Source: CAZWDL01 sp964632995 (GTDB lineage Bacteria; Bacteroidota; Bacteroidia; Chitinophagales; Saprospiraceae). Taken from it: DNA of 64,000 nucleotides. The stretch is taken from assembly GCA_964632995.1 (NCBI GenBank), contig CAZWDL010000012.1:21340-85339 (forward strand). The letters run 5' to 3'. Made by a program: the position numbers and the translations under genes. Below, one piece after another: positions 8,556-16,550 of this stretch; position 1 is the first letter of the stretch, and every line of letters begins with the position of its first letter. A model generated the notes under the pieces. It searched no databases and had not been told where the DNA came from. It was given only the letters and a program-made list of their open reading frames with translations.

Positions 8556-8879
8556 ATGGAAAAAAGTACACTATTCTTTTGCGTCCTCCTACTGCTAAGC
8601 GTGGCTGAAAGATCCCAAGCCCAGAACCAGAAACAGCCTAACATCATTTTGATTTTTGCCGACGACCTGGGTTATGGCGACTTGAGTTGTTATGGCCACC
8701 CGACTACCCATACGCCGCGGATGGCTGGACCTCGCCGGAATTGAATACGGGCGAAGAACCGGTTATTACGGAGCTTTTCAACCTGAAAAATGGTCCGTGC
8801 GAACAGTTTAATGTAGCGGAGGAACACCCCAATGTCGTCAATCGTTTGCAGAAGGACATGCAGCGCTACGCGCGGAATT
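8556..8879 (+). pseudogene. Sulfatase pseudogene with large internal deletion
   Basis: The first 50 or so codons encode a signal peptide and a normal sulfatase beginning (NIILIFADDLGYGDLSCYGH). From about 8725 the sulfatase sequence resumes in another frame with a typical C-terminal segment (ITELFNLKNGPCEQFNVAEE, then NRLQKDMQRYAR). The whole middle of the enzyme is gone, including the formylglycine site CxPSR and roughly 370 residues. An internal deletion plus frameshift explains this. The remnant's 3' end runs into the end of the opposing HTH gene. Confidence 0.85.
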
Positions 8880-9405
8880 TCAGCGCATTCTTCACTTTTG
8901 CTGCTTCCTCCTGCTTGGTTTGCTCATCTTCTTTGATTTGATGCTCCTGTTTCTTTACCAGTAATCTCCACCATAAAACTGACGGTATAAGCTGCCCACT
9001 GTGTTTTTCCAGCCGGTATATGAACTCGATATTGGGTTCTTCTTTATTGTTGACAATCCTGCTTAATCTGGTGTAATGTATGCTCAAATCCTCGGCAACT
9101 TTTCGCTTTGTTTTCTTCAGGATCCGGATATATTCTGAAAGATAGTCGCCAAAATCATTACCTTCCGAATAGGGTTCCTTTTCGACATATTCCTTCATCA
9201 GGATGCGCAGCTTCATTAAATCCGACAGCAACCGGTCTTGCTCCGTCCGCTCTTTCAGCAACTTGAAACGAAATGCCGCAATTTCCTCATGGGCCTTCTT
9301 TTCCTCTTCTTCCGTCAAATCTTCCGGAATCATGAAGGCCTCGGCTATCTCTTCGTCCGTTAGCTTTTCTTTCAGCCTTTCGTATATTTTTTTATAACTC
9401 ATCAT
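8866..9405 (-). CDS. HTH DNA-binding protein, putative antitoxin partner
   Basis: This 179-residue protein has a charged, probably coiled N-terminal half (EEEEKKAHEEIAAFRFKLLKE, broken by loops). A C-terminal helix-turn-helix region of Xre type follows (about 112-145: VAEDLSIHYTRLSRIVNN then PNIEFIYRLEKHSG). Its start overlaps the end of the upstream GNAT gene by 14 nt (ATG at 9405, or 9402), so the two are translationally coupled and share the promoter at 9883-9913. A small acetyltransferase coupled to a DNA-binding protein is the layout of GNAT toxin-antitoxin modules. Here, however, the putative antitoxin is second and has an Xre-like rather than ribbon-helix-helix fold. It could also be a plain regulator. 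Confidence 0.65.
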   Translation of the reverse strand: MMSYKKIYERLKEKLTDEEIAEAFMIPEDLTEEEEKKAHEEIAAFRFKLLKERTEQDRLLSDLMKLRILMKEYVEKEPYSEGNDFGDYLSEYIRILKKTKRKVAEDLSIHYTRLSRIVNNKEEPNIEFIYRLEKHSGQLIPSVLWWRLLVKKQEHQIKEDEQTKQEEAAKVKNALKFRA

Positions 9406-9865
9406 TAAGGTATTCTAAAATCAAATATTTGGAATTGGCGCCGTAGGTAGCCAGGTTTTTCCCTACTCGGTGGAAGCCGTATTTTTTTATGTAATGATCC
9501 ACTAATTGAGTTTTGGGAACCAATGAAACAAATCCATCGTAACCTTTTTTGAACGACAATTCACAAGCAAAAGCAATTAAACATCCAGGTATTCGGTCGA
9601 TTTCCTTTTGTCTCCCGGCGTTTTCTTTCGAAGATTCGATTAATTGGATGTGTAGTCTGATTTCTTTCGGGATGTCCTTCAGAGAAACAAGTCCGACTAT
9701 TAAGTCACTGTCTACCAGGTAGATTTTATAAATTTCATTGTCCTGCTCTTTACTCCAGTCAAACCGGAACCTTTCACTCTTCTCTAGCTCTTCGAGATCT
9801 TCTTCCGTGAGTCCGGCTATCCCAGCCGCCAATAATTTACCTGTTTTAACTTCAAGTAATTTCAT
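9392..9865 (-). CDS. GNAT-like acetyltransferase, putative toxin partner
   Basis: This 157-residue protein is compatible with the GNAT N-acetyltransferase fold. An alpha/beta core carries a strand and helix around LIVGLVSLKDIPKEIRLHIQLIESS. A hydrophobic segment (GCLIAFACELSFKKGYDGFV) sits where the acetyl-CoA-binding helix falls, and the C-terminus has the typical DHYIKKYGFHRVG (helix, then Tyr-Gly-Phe). A canonical Q/RxxGxG/A pyrophosphate loop is not obvious, so assignment rests on overall pattern. ATG at 9865 is preferred over the preceding TTG. It is the first gene of a two-gene unit with the HTH protein. Cytoplasmic; target unknown. Confidence 0.6.
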   Translation of the reverse strand: MKLLEVKTGKLLAAGIAGLTEEDLEELEKSERFRFDWSKEQDNEIYKIYLVDSDLIVGLVSLKDIPKEIRLHIQLIESSKENAGRQKEIDRIPGCLIAFACELSFKKGYDGFVSLVPKTQLVDHYIKKYGFHRVGKNLATYGANSKYLILEYLNDEL

Positions 9866-9882
9866 CAAGACTTATTGTTTTA

Positions 9883-9913
9883 CAAATTTAGTAAAACAGG
9901 TTGTTGAAATCAA
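9883..9913 (-). promoter_or_regulatory. Bacteroidota-type promoter for GNAT/HTH pair
   Basis: On the minus strand the sequence reads TTG (9911-9913), 20 nt, TAAATTTG (9883-9890). This fits the Bacteroidota -33/-7 consensus TTG and TAnnTTTG with standard spacing. The ATG is 17 nt downstream of the -7 box, leaving a leader of only about 10 nt. Confidence 0.6.
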
Positions 9914-10010
9914 TAAATATTACTGACGAAGGTTGCAAAATGACTACTAAAAGAGCAAAACCGGCTTTCGTCGCCCACTCAGTGCCGCCGGTAAAGATTC
10001 TATAAAACGT

Positions 10011-10184
10011 TGTTGTGTGCTTTGCGACCTTTGCGCCTTTGCGTGGAATTCAAAAGTGCCTTTTCGCGCAAGCGAAAAGCTGCTCGCCTGGTGGCTTCGG
10101 AACTAAGCACTAATCTATTAGCCGCGCTGACGAGAGTCCGCACGCAAAGGCGCAAAGTGCGCTAAGGAAAGCGCAAAGCGTTTT
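10011..10184. repeat. Palindromic intergenic element with TTTGCG words
   Basis: The left arm (ctttgcgacctttgcgcc, from 10019) and the right arm (ggcgcaaag..gcgcaaagcg, to 10180) are imperfect inverted repeats about 45 nt long. Between them lies an inner hairpin, cttttcgc-gcaa-gcgaaaag (10060-10079). The unit is non-coding. The stretch from about 9914 to 10263 holds nothing else recognisable. Confidence 0.6.
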
Positions 10185-10263
10185 CTCCCTGCGGCCCATT
10201 AGTTTATTATCCCCGGCACTACAGAGTTCTCTATGTGCGACCCTGTGCCCTCTGTATCTCATA

Positions 10264-11111
10264 TTACTCCACAATCTCCATCTCCACCCGGCGGTTTCGC
10301 TGCCGTCCCGCTGTCGTATTATTATCCGCTATCGGCCGTTCTTCGCCGTACCAGAAAACCAGGGACCGATCCGTGGAGATGTCGCGATTAGCGATGAAAT
10401 CCCTGACTGCCTCCGCCCGGCGCCGGCACTTGTCCACTGAAGCGATTGCGTAACCACCGGGCGGGCTGCCAGGTATTCTTCGAATCGAAGATGGTGGCAA
10501 GGTACTGCTTGTCCTCCGGGTTCAACCGGTTTCGATCTAAGTTAGCACCGGCGGAATGGGCACTGTTAAACAAATATTACACTACCCAGGGGAACCATTC
10601 CGCACTACCGTTGGCGCGGGTATGCTCCTTGGTATTCAGGTTGGCAATGAAGTCGATAGCGTGGACAAATTCGTGCACCACCTGCTCAAACTCTCGGTAG
10701 GCTTTATCCTCGTCTCCCCGGTGGTAAACCCCCACCTTATTCATCATCTCTTCGGTGATCAGGGTAATCCCGTTACCGGAAGCGCCTCCCCGGTATTTCT
10801 TTACCCAATCTCCGCTAAAGGTCCCGTATATATTCCGTGATTTTCAGCACTGCATCTGCATACTGCAAGGCCTTAGACCGGGTAACGTAAGTATTGGTTA
10901 AGGGGTATACATTGGTACCGTGGTGGGCGGTGTCGGAAGGCTCTTGGTCCAACTGGAATTCAACCAGTGGCCAGATAGTCTCCGCCGTATCGGCAGAAGA
11001 GGAGGCCCTGGCGATGATGGGACTTGAGATTGCTACGGAAAACGACAGGAATAACAGGAGGAAAAGACCTGTTTTCCTCTCAGCCAAGCGAGAATCTAGT
11101 TTATGGTACAC
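10264..11111 (-). pseudogene. Decayed secreted metallopeptidase-OmpA fusion gene
   Basis: Read from 11111 downwards, the gene starts with a signal peptide (FLLLFLSFSVAISS). After a frameshift near 10830 it continues as GDWVKKYRGGASGNGI and reaches a zinc-peptidase-like motif, VVHEFVHAIDF (HExxH). It then hits an in-frame stop after EWFPWVV. Beyond it, NPEDKQYLATIFDSKNTW and, after another shift, an OmpA-type peptidoglycan-binding end (RRAEAVRDFIAN then YGEERPIADNNT and GRQRNRRVEMEI) can be read. The pieces are in order and on one strand, so one former gene is the simplest explanation. At least two frameshifts and one stop are visible, so it is not functional as one protein. Confidence 0.75.
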
Positions 11112-11203
11112 TGGGGTAGTGTTTTTAGTAACTGAGAATTAATTCCAGGTTACATTTTCGGTTGAATCGCCGTTATTACTTTAGCGATCTCCGCCAGGCT
11201 TCC

Positions 11204-11232
11204 GGTTAACCCGTAAAAATTACGGATTAACC
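11204..11232. repeat. Hairpin in the gap between decayed OmpA gene and HTCS
   Basis: ggttaacccgtaa pairs with ttacggattaacc (13 bp, one G·T-compatible mismatch) around a 3-nt loop. The surrounding 11112-11540 stretch has a second imperfect stem near 11271-11309 and a run of eight G residues near 11353. No gene was seen in it. Confidence 0.45.
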
Positions 11233-11540
11233 GATTAGAAACCTTGACGAAAATCAGCCTGAGAACCAGTTGTTGCGTTTTCCAATAAGCGAAAGCGCAA
11301 CGGAATTGGTTTTTTGGAGTGCCGGTTCCTAACCGGCGGGATAGGTATAAACGGGGGGGGACTACTGAAATTGATTTTTTGAAGGGCCGGTTTTGATCTA
11401 CCGGCCAGGTGAATACAAAGGTGAGGAGTTCGGCGTGATCTTTTCCGTCAATCTTGTAACATTTTCCGTCAAATCGAAGCCGGAAGGGGGAAAGCGTAAG
11501 TCGGAAGGTTTATCCGACCGTTCCAAATTTCGACTTCCAG

Positions 11541-14500
11541 TCAGTCATTTGAAAAGCGGGAGGGCGATTTTCCAAACCGCTTCTTAAAACTCCGGGAGAA
11601 AGAGCGGGCGTCGCCGTAGCCGACTTTGGCCGCCACCAGGGCGACGGAGGTATTACCCTGGTTTTCGAGCAGGCGGCGGGCTTCGTCGAGGCGGACCTCC
11701 TGCAGATATTGCCCGGGCGTTAGCCCGGTCAGGCGTTTCAGCTGGCGCAGCAGGGTGGATTCGCTCATGGCGAATTCCCGGGCCAGAGAAGCAACCGAGA
11801 GGATATTATTGGAAAAGTGTTTCTGGACATAAGCTTCAAAGGACTCCAGCCATTCCCGGTCGGTTTTGGAGAGGGCGGGGCTGCTTTCTCCCGGTTCAGC
11901 TTCGGTCATGGCTTCCCGGCGCCGGATCGCCTGGTTTTTCAAGAGGTTGTCGATTCTCACCAGTAGTTCTTCCTCGTCGAAGGGCTTGAGCAGGTAGTCA
12001 TCCACTCCGATACGGAGTGCTTTGAGCTTATCCCGGACATCCGCCCGGGCGGTCAGCATGATGACGGGGAGGTGGCGGGTAGTTTTGTCGGATTTCAGTC
12101 GTTCCAGGAGCTGGTAGCCGTCCATCACCGGCATCATGAGATCACTCAGGATGAGTTGGCAGTTGGTCGCTGACGGTTGGCCGTTGGCTGCCAATTGCTC
12201 GAGGGCTGCCTGTCCGTTATCGGCGGTGAGCACCCGGTATTTTTTCGATAGGACCAGACGAAGGTAATCCTGCAGTTCGGGGTTGTCTTCCACGACCAGG
12301 ATAGTGGGTTTTGATCCTGTCGAACTCGTCTTTTCCTCCTTCGCTTTTTTTGGGCGGGAAGCTGGGGGAACAGCGCTCATGCCGTCACTGCTGGGTGGCG
12401 GACTGTCGTCCGGCAGGGATTCGGGCAGAGCGCTCTCCTTATTGGCGTTCGGGGAGGGAGCGTCTGCCATTTCTACCGGGAAGGTTATCCGGAAAAGGGC
12501 GCCCTGCCCCGGCTCGCTTTCCACTTCGATCTTTCCGCCGAAGAGTTGGGTGTACTCGTGGCAGAGGGCGAGACCGATGCCCGTTCCGCCTTCCACCGGC
12601 TTGTCAGGCCGGTTGGTTTGGAAGAACCGGTCGAACAGGTGGGGAAGGTCATCGGGATGAATGCCGGGCCCGGAGTCGGTGACGATGAGCTGAAGGTTGC
12701 CGTCTTCTACCGACACCTCGGCCCTGATCTTTCCACCGGGCGGGGTGAATTTAAAGGCGTTGGAGAGCAGGTTGTACAGAATCTGCCTGCATTTTGCCTG
12801 GTCGATCTGGACAATCAGGTGCTCGTCCGGATGAATTTCAAATGCAAAATCAATTTCCTTACGCTGAGCCAGGGATTCGAACTGTGCCAGGTACCGACAG
12901 AAAAAGAGGGACAGGCGGGTGGGTTTTTCATTAAGCTCCATTTTGCCCATGTCCAGTTTTCCCAGATCCAGAATTTCGGTAACCAGGTGCTCGAGCTGTC
13001 TGCTGCTACGGTTGGCCATTCGCAGCAGCTTATTTTGTTTTTCCGTCAGTTTTTTCTCTTTTAACAGGGAGGTGATAGGGCCGAGGACAAGGGATAGCGG
13101 AGTGCGCAATTCGTGGCTGACATTGGTAAAAAAACGGGTCTTGAAGCTGTCCAGCTCCTTTAAACGGGCCGCCTCTTCTTGTTCTTTTGCCAGGGCGCTT
13201 TGCAGCATCCAGCGTTTTTTAAAAATGTAGAAAATGAGATACAGGAAGCCTAAAAGGATTACAAAATACCCGACGTAGGCCCCGGAGGTCCGCCACCAGG
13301 GCGGACGGATGACGAAGGCGTATTCGATGGGCTCGCTCCATTTTCCCGCTCCCAGGCCGGCGCTCACTCTAAGGATATACGTGCGGGGAGGAAGGTTGCG
13401 GTAGTCCACTTTTGGCTCGCGATACGCGCGGCTCCATCCTTTGTCGACCCCTTCGAGGAAATACCTGTATTTGACCGTTTGCGGCCGCTTCCAGTCGGAA
13501 GCCGAGAAATGGAAAGCAAGGTGGTTTAGATCATAAGGTAAGGTCATGGTCACCGGGAAGTTCGAAAAGGCCGCCACCGAATCGAAGGATTCGATCAGGT
13601 CCTGGCCAAAGCGGAATTGATCGCGGTAAGCCTCCTCTGACAACCTGCGGAAATCCACAAATTCCTGATTGATCTCGATGTGGGCGATTTGAAGGTTTTG
13701 AGGAGGCCCGGTTGATAATTGAAATCGATTCAGGTCGAGCATAGTAACACAGGATATGGTGCCCCACCAGATTCCATTTTGATGGTCCAGACAGACGCTG
13801 TTGGCCTGGAAGTCCAGCCTTCTCAGTCCTTCTTCCTTTCCAAAGGCCGTGAATGATCTGGCCGGCGCAGCAGCCGTTCCGGAAGCGCTTCCCTCGGGCA
13901 GCGTCTCAATCAGAGTGATCCCTTTTTCGGTACTCACCCATATATTTCCCTGTCCATCTTCCAGCAGGGACCAGATGACATTGTTGCTCAAGCCGTCCTG
14001 CGTGGTGTAATGGATCATTTCCGGCTCCTTGTCCTGGCGGAGTTCCTGGTCGGGAGCGTAGCAATTCAATCCGTTCCCAAAGGTGCCGAACCAGATATTA
14101 CCCTGCCGGTCTTCCAGTATGGAACGAATGTCATTGCCGGCTAACCCTTCCTGAGTAGTGAAATGAGTGAAGTAGCCTGGCGTACCGTCCGAATAACTGG
14201 TTGGGGGTTCGAAGCAGCTCACGCCTTCGCTGGTCCCCAACCAGATACGGCCCCGCCGGTCCTCGAGAATACACCGGACGCTGTTGCTGATCAGTCCTTC
14301 CTCGGTCGTAAACTGGGTAAAGGTTTTGCCGTCATAGCGGCTTACCCCGCTGGTGCTCCCCATCCATATTCCGCCCCGGCTGTCTTCCAGGAAGGACTTC
14401 ACCCCTTTGGCAATCAATCCCTGTTCCGTTTTGAAATTGGTAAAGGTTTTGCCGTCAAAACGGCTTACGCCTCCCGCGGTCCCGAACCATACATTTTCGC

Positions 14501-16094
14501 GGCTGTCTACCATGATCGATAGAATTTCACCGTGCACCAACCCTTCCCGGGGAGTGAAGTAGGTAAAGCGCTCCGGCCTGCCGTCCGGATAGGTGTTTTC
14601 TGTCTCGCAAAGAATCGCCGCACCTTCGGTGGCGAACCACAGGTGACCCCGGCTGTCTACTGCAAGAGCGGTAAAATCACTATTGCTGAAGGGCTCTTTG
14701 GCGCTGAGGTGGATAAATCCGTTTGGGTTGAGCCGATAGGCGCCGCTGCCGCCGCTGCCGAACCACAGGTTTTTCCGGCTATCCTCCATCAGGCAACGAA
14801 TGGTCTTGCCGGACAACCCTTCCCCGGTTGAGTAATAGGTGAAATAACGTCCATCGTAGCGGCTGGCGCCGCCGTCGCTTCCAAACCACAGATTATCCTG
14901 GTTATCCAGCAGAATATAGAGGACCTGATTGCTGAGCAGCCCCTCTTTCCGGGTGAATTGCACAAAACTGTCCTGCGATAAAGCAGCCAGGCTGCCAGGC
15001 CGGTAGCAGGTCACACCGTCGCGGGTCCCAAACCATATATTCCCCCCCTTGTCCTCCTCTATGGAGTAGATCATATTGTGAGTCAATCCTTCCCGGGTGG
15101 TGTAATGGGTGAAACGGGAGTCGGGATCATAGCGGCATACGCCGTTGGCGGCGCCCATCCACAAATGTCCCCGGCTGTCCTCCAGAAGAGCAGTAACGTT
15201 ATCGTCAATCAATCCTTCCCGCGTGGTAAAGTGAGTAAAGCTAAGCGGACCCTGCTCATTCTCTTCGGCAGGCAGGTGCATCAGTACTCCGGCAGTAGTT
15301 CCAAACCACAGATTTCCACGTTTGTCCTCCAGGATGGCCTTGACTTCATACCGGTCGGCTCCAGTTTCGGGCAGGTAATGGATAAAGCGATGGCCGTCGT
15401 AGCGGGTTATGCCGTTGGTCGTTCCAAACCACAAATGTCCCCGGCTGTCCTCCAGAATAGTTCTGACGGCATTTTGCATCAGTCCTTCCTCCGTAGTATA
15501 ATGGATAAAATGATGACCGTCGTAACGACAAATACCGTAAGAGGTTCCGAACCAAAGAAACCCCTTGCTGTCTTCCAACATATAGTTGATATAAGAGGAC
15601 ATCATCCCCTGGTCCACATCCAGGTTTTGAATATCGTAGGAAGCCTCATCACTGATGCGGGGAGGCAAAGCGGAAACCGGCTTCGGTTGGCGGGCAGGCT
15701 TAACTACCACCTGGACGGGGATGGATTCCGGCAGCGGGACGCCGTTTTCGCCAGGATGGACACGGGGCAATTGCTCCGGTATTATTACCCGCTTCGGCTC
15801 GCCGACGGCCCGGGTGTTACTGCGAACCGGGAGGCTTTGCGGCTGCCCTTGCAGGGGAATGGTCTGAGGAGGAGCTACGCTGTCCGGATGGATTCGCCTG
15901 CCATTGGCGGGGAAGGAGAGGCGGGGCTTTCGATGGGATGAACTGCCGGAAGGAAGTGTTTGATCATCCCGGGTTAAGAGGCCCTCCCGCACTTCCGGCT
16001 CCAATTCACTGTTTTCGCTACAGGAGAACGGCAGCAAAAACAACAGGAGAAAGATAAACAACCCATATTTAAATAAACCAGGTAATGCGTTCAT
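11541..16094 (-). CDS. Hybrid two-component system regulator (one-piece sensor kinase, receiver and AraC)
   Basis: This is a full HTCS of about 1517 residues, which senses a ligand in the periplasm and activates transcription directly. In order it has a signal peptide ending near LPFSC and a Pro-rich linker to about 155. Fourteen Reg_prop repeats follow (EDSRGHLWFGT..GVSRYDG pattern, about 160-740), enough for two seven-bladed propellers. Next come a Y_Y_Y domain (about 866-922), a membrane helix (about 937-959), HisKA (NVSHELRTPL, His994) and an HATPase (LLSNAFKFTPPGG, GTGIGLAL). A receiver (VVEDN, LILSDLMMPVMDG with Asp1318, Lys in YLLKPF) and an AraC HTH (about 1415-1517) end the protein. 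ATG at 16094 gives a better signal peptide than the upstream GTG at 16136. In Bacteroidota such regulators control glycan-use genes; the sulfatases nearby are possible targets. Divergent from the CHAT gene. Confidence 0.95.
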   Translation of the reverse strand: MNALPGLFKYGLFIFLLLFLLPFSCSENSELEPEVREGLLTRDDQTLPSGSSSHRKPRLSFPANGRRIHPDSVAPPQTIPLQGQPQSLPVRSNTRAVGEPKRVIIPEQLPRVHPGENGVPLPESIPVQVVVKPARQPKPVSALPPRISDEASYDIQNLDVDQGMMSSYINYMLEDSKGFLWFGTSYGICRYDGHHFIHYTTEEGLMQNAVRTILEDSRGHLWFGTTNGITRYDGHRFIHYLPETGADRYEVKAILEDKRGNLWFGTTAGVLMHLPAEENEQGPLSFTHFTTREGLIDDNVTALLEDSRGHLWMGAANGVCRYDPDSRFTHYTTREGLTHNMIYSIEEDKGGNIWFGTRDGVTCYRPGSLAALSQDSFVQFTRKEGLLSNQVLYILLDNQDNLWFGSDGGASRYDGRYFTYYSTGEGLSGKTIRCLMEDSRKNLWFGSGGSGAYRLNPNGFIHLSAKEPFSNSDFTALAVDSRGHLWFATEGAAILCETENTYPDGRPERFTYFTPREGLVHGEILSIMVDSRENVWFGTAGGVSRFDGKTFTNFKTEQGLIAKGVKSFLEDSRGGIWMGSTSGVSRYDGKTFTQFTTEEGLISNSVRCILEDRRGRIWLGTSEGVSCFEPPTSYSDGTPGYFTHFTTQEGLAGNDIRSILEDRQGNIWFGTFGNGLNCYAPDQELRQDKEPEMIHYTTQDGLSNNVIWSLLEDGQGNIWVSTEKGITLIETLPEGSASGTAAAPARSFTAFGKEEGLRRLDFQANSVCLDHQNGIWWGTISCVTMLDLNRFQLSTGPPQNLQIAHIEINQEFVDFRRLSEEAYRDQFRFGQDLIESFDSVAAFSNFPVTMTLPYDLNHLAFHFSASDWKRPQTVKYRYFLEGVDKGWSRAYREPKVDYRNLPPRTYILRVSAGLGAGKWSEPIEYAFVIRPPWWRTSGAYVGYFVILLGFLYLIFYIFKKRWMLQSALAKEQEEAARLKELDSFKTRFFTNVSHELRTPLSLVLGPITSLLKEKKLTEKQNKLLRMANRSSRQLEHLVTEILDLGKLDMGKMELNEKPTRLSLFFCRYLAQFESLAQRKEIDFAFEIHPDEHLIVQIDQAKCRQILYNLLSNAFKFTPPGGKIRAEVSVEDGNLQLIVTDSGPGIHPDDLPHLFDRFFQTNRPDKPVEGGTGIGLALCHEYTQLFGGKIEVESEPGQGALFRITFPVEMADAPSPNANKESALPESLPDDSPPPSSDGMSAVPPASRPKKAKEEKTSSTGSKPTILVVEDNPELQDYLRLVLSKKYRVLTADNGQAALEQLAANGQPSATNCQLILSDLMMPVMDGYQLLERLKSDKTTRHLPVIMLTARADVRDKLKALRIGVDDYLLKPFDEEELLVRIDNLLKNQAIRRREAMTEAEPGESSPALSKTDREWLESFEAYVQKHFSNNILSVASLAREFAMSESTLLRQLKRLTGLTPGQYLQEVRLDEARRLLENQGNTSVALVAAKVGYGDARSFSRSFKKRFGKSPSRFSND

Positions 16095-16136
16095 GGGGCT
16101 CAGGGCAAACTTTTTAGTGACTAGTGCCGGAGACAC

Positions 16137-16550
16137 AAAGTCTAACTAAATTAACACTTTTTGAAAAATAATGTTGTGTTGTTTTACGGTTTTAAGTAGC
16201 CGGACAGAATTACGCTGTGTCTGAAAAGACTGAAAGACTTGGTGACAAGGAGATCGGGAGAATGATAAAATGGAAGATCTCCCAATCACCAGGCCCTCAT
16301 GTCTACTTGTCCTTTTAAGTTTTACAGCGCTTATTTTTATTTAATTTTCAGTTTGTAGCCATTCAGGAGAGGATGGTTAGAGTTCTCCAATTAAATCTCT
16401 TAGCTTACGGGTTTCAAAAATATATCTCCGGGTTAACAGTCCTTGGATAAGATTTATCAAATTTCCTTTTCCAGTTTTTTTTTATTTTAGTTTTTGTTTA
16501 TTTTTTGCCGAAAGGCGTCAAATTAAATCGCCTTTCCAACCCATACCTAA
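16137..16550. other. Divergent intergenic region between HTCS and CHAT-STAND gene
   Basis: About 410 bp separate the two divergent giant genes. It contains an imperfect hairpin (ggtgacaaggagatc at 16241-16255 with gatctcccaatcacc at 16276-16290, three mismatches) and a T-rich tract (about 16430-16520) before the CHAT start. No consensus TAnnTTTG promoter was found with confidence. Both genes must be driven from here. Confidence 0.4.

Noticed and set aside
10011..10184. TTTGCG-rich repeats considered as a CRISPR-like array
   Set aside because: The repeats are inverted and irregular, with no unique spacers of constant length and no cas genes.
11353..11360. Run of eight G as a phase-variation tract
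   Set aside because: It is not inside a gene and no promoter was seen near it.
15078..15941. A 287-residue plus-strand open frame within the HTCS
   Set aside because: Lies opposite the repeat-rich propeller region; repeats there create long antisense frames.
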